A stretch of 64,000 nt of DNA from Cristatella mucedo (taxonomy: Eukaryota > Bryozoa > Phylactolaemata > Cristatellidae): contig WPIO01000021.1 of assembly GCA_009760855.2 (NCBI GenBank), positions 744,001 through 808,000 of the forward strand, given 5' to 3'. How positions within the stretch are numbered: position 1 is the first letter of the stretch; each line of letters begins with the position of its first letter. A program made the translations under genes and the position numbers. Positions 58,311 through 64,000 of this stretch are shown here, piece by piece. The notes under the pieces were generated by a model that was not told the origin of the DNA, ran no database searches, and was given only the letters and a program-made list of their open reading frames with translations.

Positions 58311-59051
58311 AAGCCCGTGGCCAGTGAAAGAACTCAATCACGCCCACCTATTCGCCAAAGCAGACGGGAACAAAAAGAGCGGTCGTCAGCATACGAGCAG
58401 TGCCCTCGGTGCATTCCAGTGTCAACACCTTCGGTCGCGGGTGGGTCCAGCTCGAGGACACCTGTGCGACGACGCCTATGTATAGGCAGAGAGCCAAGTA
58501 CAGGCCCTGCATCCTCGGAGCTCGACTAGAGACGACCCTGCTAAATTAGACCCGGAAAAATTTGTAACGCTGAAGGCTCGGCGTAGTGGGCTTAACCCGT
58601 CACTTACCTAGCGGCGTAACCTTTTGCCTAATGCCGTTCGGTGCCCGCCTACGCGAAATAAGCTCGCTGCCACGAAACGAGCGTTTCTGGTGCCGACCTG
58701 CTTACCGTCACTAAAGGGGGTCATGAGTCCGCGGCGCGAATTGGAAAGCGAGATAAACAAATTGGGGATTTTACTTGAGCTTTATGCGAAATCGCACAAA
58801 GTCGCTGCGCGTCGAGCTCAGTTTTATCTCCACACTCCACGCACGCTCTCAGCAGCACAAGCACTCTTGCGGGGGGAATACGTCCCCGCACTTAGGCTGC
58901 CTAAGTCTATTGTGGGGAGCGACCCAAATAAGACGAGGAGCCCGAACCGGAGCATAGACCCTGACTGGAGAACTAGGGCTCCGCTTCCACCTTACGGCAG
59001 GAATACCTCATACACTACGCCAAGCACTCTTGGTGAGACCACGCGCACGCG

Positions 59052-59088
<37 letters not shown>

Positions 59089-60339
59089 CACGCACACACA
59101 CAACACAGAAGAAACACAAAATGCGAGCTCGAGCGCTATACGACCGTATTCGGTGGCGTCCACCGAATCCTCCTGGTGCTGTCTCGTCCTGTCCCGCAAT
59201 CGCTGGCGAACAGCCCGCCCTCCTCCCTCGCTTTCAGAGAAACGAGTCCGGCAACTACCAGCGACGGCGTCGAGACGGAGCCAAAGATGAAGAAGAGGCC
59301 TCTAGCGAGCGTCGCCCTATCATTATATAACTAGCTGGGACAATGAGGTTGGCAACCCAGCCAATATCAATCGCCTCAGCGACCTCTGCGTCCCCTCGCT
59401 CACAGCTCGAGAATGCAGATGTTCTTCACCCACTTCTTTCGTTCTCGCGGAAACCGTCCAGCAAATCTAGAATGGCTGGCGGCGACATCGACCTTGGGCA
59501 AGCGTTGCCCTATTATCAAATTGCTAGCAGGAACTATAGGGTTGGCACTCAAGCCAATATCAATCACCTCAGCTACCTCTGCGTCCCCTTGCTCTAGGAC
59601 AGAGGTGTTTCCTGCTGAGCAATTCTCATGGGCCCTAAAACTGAGTCAGGCTGGCGCTGTGCTACACATTGCACTGCCAGGACTGGACTCGGACAGGCAC
59701 GGAGTGGAACCTGTCGGATAATGGGCCGAGCATCGCCAAAACCTGCGACAGCAGAGGTCTCTGCCCCGGTTTTATCGAGCTCCGACGGCTAAGCCGGATA
59801 AATTATCTTCAGTCGGATAGGGAACTTAATCTCATTATTAGGCTGGAAATAAGCGGATTATGAATGCGGTCTAGCGTCTTCTGAACTAAGATCTTTACCA
59901 AGAACACAGCGAACTTGCTACAGCGCCATCCCTGTCTGCCACATTACCGAATGCCGGTGAAAATGGCGAATCGAGGCTCGGGTTACGAAACGAAAAAGCA
60001 GCACCAATATGCGAAGTTCTTCCGACGTGAGCTGACCCCAAACAACACTCAAGATAGCCATTGCTTAGGAGCAAGTTCATCACGACATCCCATAACTAGA
60101 CATTCGAACAGTAGCTCGGCAGCTACGTGCTCTCAACATTAGCTCCTTCCGTGTGAATAGTCCTGCGCGTGCTTACTCGCGCATTCTCTGAGTATGTTGT
60201 CGCAAACCCATAGACGTGCTTTGTGTCATCATCGCCCGCAGAGCCTGACGGCTGCAAGCCGCTGCCTCCGGCTGCGGTATCCGGATCCACCGGAGCTGCG
60301 CATCGGACTCTGCTCTACGGTGTCGCACAGCGACCTCAG
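58311..60339. other. Unassigned DNA with (AC)n and a duplicated segment
   Basis: Holds an AC microsatellite at 59059-59105 and two copies of a segment of about 75 bp at 59345-59420 and 59533-59608 (GTTGGCA..CCAGCCAATATCAATC, CCTCTGCGTCCCC). The 236-codon plus frame at 58624-59334 runs through the microsatellite and has no domain I recognise; not called as a gene. Confidence 0.45.
59059..59105. repeat. (AC)n microsatellite
   Basis: CG-alternating run then CA repeats. Confidence 0.95.
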
Positions 60340-60420
60340 TTCCAGCAAATGAAAAGGACCTAGAATGAAATTTAGACATCTGAGGGCGCTATTTACAACA
60401 TTTATTATCATGAACAAGAA
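60340..60420 (+). mobile_element. LINE/SINE 3' tail, degenerate
   Basis: CCAGCAAATGAAAAGGACCT, ATCTGAGGGCGCTATTT and ATTTATTATCAT. Confidence 0.7.
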
Positions 60421-60547
60421 TGTCATGTGCTGAAACGTCTGGTTTTATAGCCGACAGCGCGAGTGGGCCACATCTCTAGAGCCACGGTGCCAGAAGATGA
60501 CTTACAAACATCGCGAGAATAGTTCTGTATCGACTACGGTGCATGCA

Positions 60548-60680
60548 GTCTTGGTCCTGCTTTGGCCAAGTGGTAAGGTGCTCGCTGCTGCCGATCGAGG
60601 TCGTGGGGTTGAGCCAGCAAATGAAAAGCGCCTGGATAGAGATTTTAAGTTCTCTTAGGACGCTACACGAATTAATTATA
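60548..60680 (+). mobile_element. SINE type 2, plus orientation, head joined to LINE-like tail
   Basis: tRNA-like head (TTGGCCAAGTGGTAAGGTGC, GAGGTCGTGGGGTTGAGCC) runs straight into the LINE-like AGCAAATGAAAAGCGCCTGG, then ATAGAGATTTTAAGTTCTCT and the tail. It shows the composite structure in one reading. Confidence 0.85.
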
Positions 60681-61970
60681 CGTTAGTCATCAGTAAGGCC
60701 CGCAAATCGCGACAGGTAGTATTGAGGTCGGATTAATCATGGCTTGCGTTTCGCTACCGCTGAGGTCTCAGCGTTGATGTTGCAACATAACTACTTGAGT
60801 TGAGCGTTCAAAGCTGAGTAGCAGAGTGCCGAAGGTGCAGAGCGCCTCATTTGCAGGGTCGCGCTTCAGTCTCCGTTCCGTTCAGTCGTCGGGAGGGAGG
60901 GGCGCGACTACGAGCACGTCTGACAGTGCGGAAGTAGGGTGTGTACGTCCTTCACCGACGTACGCCGCTACCCGCGTGGCCCGTGATCGGATCGTCCGTG
61001 CCAATCGTCAGGTTAGCTCTGTAGCAAACACTGAGTAGGTTTGTAATTAGATTGCGTGAATAGGCTAATTAGCTAACAGATGCAATGCAGTCGGAAGTTG
61101 CAGCGTTTGTGAAGAGAGGAAATCTTATAATCCGGTAGTTAGCGACCCCCATTCGTTTTTCGTGTTTCGAGTGTGCTCGTCCAATACCACCCGATCGTCT
61201 TTCGTAGTGTATGCATCTGTTTTTCATGTTCGAATATTAATGCTGGGCTGGGGGTCTTACTGGCGGCCCTTTTCCTCTTCCATTCTATGAGCCCAGCCGT
61301 TAGAGGGGATTTGGTGGGGATGATAGCTTAAGATTTCGGTCTTTGTACTACACGTGCCATAATAATAAAAGAACCTCTAGTTAGCTTCATCGAAGTTGGG
61401 AATTAATAGCCGAGATTAGTGATTGAAGCGGTGCGTTCCGATAGGCAGTAGCTGTGCAATGAGAGCGGATGTGATAATAAGAGACACAGTTGCTCCTCAG
61501 TTCGCACGGCAGTGACTGCCACAAACCGTTGCTCTGATATGCTGCACGATTGAGCGCCACTGCTTCGCTGGCCTCTTTCGGCACCGTTTGAATGCTACGC
61601 ATTTAATGGCCCTGGCGGGGGATGCAGGTGCGTCTGGACTTGTTAGGCCATGTCGATTGCTCATGCTTAGCTGCTTCTTTTGTAGGTAGCTACATTATCG
61701 TCTGCTATCAGTTTCTCTTTGTGAAGTAAAGGTCACTATTTTAAGAATGAGTAACTCCCAGTTGAAATTTGACTCATCCCACAGTAATCTTTAGGCCTGC
61801 CTCTTTCTCCAGATAGTCAATCGAAACTTAGAATGGCCTGTTACTACCATGTCCCAATAAAGTCGAGTCAATTCCATTCGATTTAAAATGCTACCACCGG
61901 CATGCACTATTGGCAAGTCATATATTATGTGAAGCCTGATCGCAGTCGTGTTCTTTCTACCAAGCACGCC
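60681..61970. other. Unassigned DNA
   Basis: No gene recognised. It lies upstream of the exon candidate at 61971 and could contain its promoter. Confidence 0.4.
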
Positions 61971-62075
61971 ATGGCAAACCCTCCTGAGCAGCTGTTCACC
62001 GACGAGCAGCTCAGCAGTGACTCAGTCAGCAAGAAGGATCTGGTTACATGGCTTCAGCAGTACGCTTCTTTTAAG
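61971..62075 (+). CDS. Candidate first coding exon of an unidentified gene
   Basis: ATG 61971 sits in good Kozak context (CACGCCATGG). Thirty-five codons follow, beginning MANPPEQLFTDEQLSSDSVS and ending LVTWLQQYASFK, up to a donor-like AAG|GTATAC. The composition is gene-like (acidic/polar, then amphipathic helix) and unlike the repeats around. The next stretch is CT-rich simple sequence, as for an intron. I do not recognise the protein, and no second exon was found before the window end. An in-frame ATG at 61902 would give a longer start. Confidence 0.45.
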
Positions 62076-62129
62076 GTATACAGCGAGTGCGCCCCGACCA
62101 TACTGTCTCCATCTTGGTCTCTCCATCAT

Positions 62130-62380
62130 CGTCTCTCTAACTGGTTCTTTCTGTCTCTTCCTGTTTCTCTGTGTCCCATTCTTATTATCTATTTCTCTTT
62201 TGTCTTTCCTCTATGTGTCCCATTCTCTCTTGCTCTGTCTTTTTCTCACTATAGGTCTCGATATCCATCCATACTCCACATGTCTCTCTTCGTATGTTTC
62301 TTGTCTCTCTTTTATCTCACTTGTCTCTGATGTCTCACTTGTCTCTTTCTCTTCTGTCCTCTCTCTCTCTCTCTCTCTCC
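62130..62380. repeat. Pyrimidine-rich tract with (TC)n
   Basis: TCTCT-rich sequence, pure CT near 62360-62380. Open frames here (61948-62403) are composition artefacts. Confidence 0.85.
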
Positions 62381-62799
62381 CGACACGACTTGTTTGTACA
62401 TAACCTCATTGCTGCTAGAGGTTTTGCATTTGAAATAGTTCGTCGTATTGTGAACAGCAGCAGCAATGATTGTGGGACTTGGGCTTAGCGACTGCTGCAA
62501 TGCAGTGCAAACGTAGCAGCTGCACCACTTTTGTGGCAGGGTGTCTGCTTCATATCTCCACATTTGCTGTGGCCTGCCTTACAATCAGAAGCCACTGTAT
62601 AAATGAGTTAAGCCATATTAATTGTAGAAGTTCTAGAACAAGTGCAAGTAGTTTAGACAGAGTGGTCAAACATGCCTGTACCACTGGAGGTTTGAATTCA
62701 AGTCTGCCATGCATTATATACACAATGCTGATACCTTATTTGATGCTGAAACATAAGACAAAGGCTTTTTAAAATTTTGCTTTTGCCATCCAAGACAGT

Positions 62800-63060
62800 A
62801 GAACAAGTTGGCAGACCAGCTAAACTCATATCTTAAAAATATCAATCCTAGAGTCAATGCTACTGAGAGTTTATGCCAGTAGAATGCTGACTAAGGCAGA
62901 ATCTAGATGCTAGTTCTGGTTGATCTGACGGCAGCTTTTGCTACCATTGATACCACGTCTTTCTTGAGTGCTTGTCGTATCGTATTCACTGGCGTATTCA
63001 CTGGCGCTGCACTGTAATAGTTAAATCTTATCGTTGTGGGAAACTTCAGTGCTTAGATGC
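62800..63060 (+). mobile_element. Degenerate LINE RT fragment
   Basis: Reads as the RT entry region: GGCAGACCAGCTAAACTCAT (DQLNSYL), then LVLVDLTAAFATID-like sequence. Broken by stops and deletions. Confidence 0.75.
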
Positions 63061-63500
63061 CAACCACCAACTGTCATGCAGTAAGCCTTGAAGGAAAGTG
63101 ATAAGCATAGCTGAGTCATGGGGCAGTCGAGGAATTGAATATAGCATGAAATAGCAGCTCAAGACAGCTGTAAAGGAGATGCCACAGTCAGTAGCAGGAG
63201 AGTAGATGTTGCATAATTGTGGAAGTGAGTTCCACGGTCTAAGACTCGAAGAGCAAAAGCTCTTTGCCAACAGCCTTTAAGCAAAAGAATGGCGCAGCCA
63301 ATTATTGCCCATGGAAGACCTGAGGGCACGATGAGGCTGAAACTGGTGCATCGGTTCAGCTAGGTACGAAGGAGCTATGCCATGGCGGGCGCCTTGTGGG
63401 TAAGTGTAAGAATTTTGCTCTTTAACCGTTGATCGACCGAAAGCCATCGAAGCTCCTTCAGCAAAGGAGGCACATGGCTGAACCTCTTGCATTTGTTATA
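63046..63500 (-). mobile_element. C-terminal RT fragment of a different LINE family
   Basis: Minus strand: IAPSYLAEPMHQFQPHRALR then SSSLRPWNSLPQLC. The pattern SYLxEL..H..RxLRSS...WNSLP is typical of LINE RT C-termini but differs from the main family here ([13 protein letters not shown]). Confidence 0.7.
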
Positions 63501-63502
63501 AT

Positions 63503-64000
63503 AATGATGATAATAATAATGTTGCATTTGAATCCCTTTCTTGGCACTTTACATTTGCTGCAAAGGAAGCACGTTCGAATGGTTAGTGGTAGCATGCTCA
63601 ATAAATAACAAGAACATCATGGTTAGGGGTGACATGCACAGGGTCAGCATGCAAGTTTGGTTAGTGGCAGCATGCACAGCGTCAGCACGAATAAGCTCAT
63701 TTAGTACGAACCACAGGGACACACTAAATAGTGTGGTAAATAGATGCGTTTTTAGTTCCTTTTTCAATGTGGACAAGTCAAGAGATGTCGTGACGCAAGT
63801 CGGAGTTCCAGGCTTTGGGAGCATACGAACTAAAGGCACGGTCTCCAAAGGATTTGAGATTTGTACGAAGTATAGGTAAACAGTTAGACTTCGACAAGTG
63901 GGTGATACGATGCTTAGCCTGGTGGGAGAGTAGATCTGATAGGCTGGAGCCAAAGAATGAAGGGACCTAAAAGTGAGTGAAAAAACCTTGAAATCAATGA
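63503..64000 (-). mobile_element. LINE 3' end running off the right edge
   Basis: Minus strand C-terminus (63953-63549), 3' UTR (GGTTAGGGGTGACATGCACA complement) and tail starting in ATAATGATGATAATAATAAT. Main family, several small changes. Confidence 0.88.

Noticed and set aside
58624-59334. A 236-codon plus-strand open frame
   Set aside because: Runs through an AC microsatellite (His-Thr repeat) and overlaps other frames; no family resemblance.

Overview
This window is nuclear DNA of an invertebrate animal: one long, intron-rich housekeeping gene in dense repeats (LINEs, tRNA-derived SINEs, LTR retrotransposons, a dead Tc1-like transposon, many microsatellites). I cannot name the species. 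The dominant LINE has CR1/L2-type endonuclease and reverse transcriptase features and a short-repeat (ATT)n tail. No prokaryotic features, rRNA genes or CRISPR arrays were seen. The main result is a complete cyclin F (CCNF) gene on the + strand, 18664-40197. It was assembled by reading splice sites and codon phase and comparing with what I know of vertebrate cyclin F. Fourteen coding exons join in frame to 792 codons (791 residues plus stop), close to the vertebrate length of about 786. They encode an F-box, a helical middle region, the MRxIL hydrophobic-patch motif, two cyclin folds and an acidic, serine-rich, basic-ended tail. Layout: 1-2110, minus-strand LINE (endonuclease and start of reverse transcriptase) plus a stray LINE tail; 3053-3541, two inverted arrays of a 14-bp minisatellite; 3889-12010, unassigned DNA with SINEs and LINE 3' ends; 12120-16257, a degenerate Gypsy-type LTR retrotransposon on the minus strand; 16500-17165, a minus-strand LINE end; 17300-18660, GC-rich DNA upstream of CCNF with a perfect hairpin; 18664-40197, CCNF. 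Its introns hold microsatellites, LINE/SINE copies, a three-copy 80-bp tandem repeat, a Tc1-like relic split by a SINE, and a 907-bp inverted repeat. Further right: 40198-48187, 3' flank and unassigned DNA; 48188-49790, a short LTR element with two LTRs; 50697-57835, several LINE copies, one nearly full through its reverse transcriptase; 58110-61960, unassigned DNA with SINE/LINE ends; 61971-62075, a possible first exon of an unidentified gene; 62800-64000, more LINE fragments. Cyclin F is known as the substrate receptor of the SCF(cyclin F) ubiquitin ligase, which limits centrosome and genome re-duplication in G2. The surrounding elements have no evident functional tie to it except as intronic cargo. 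A recurring theme is that several SINEs carry the same 3' hairpin sequence as the LINE, which fits a SINE family mobilised by that LINE.
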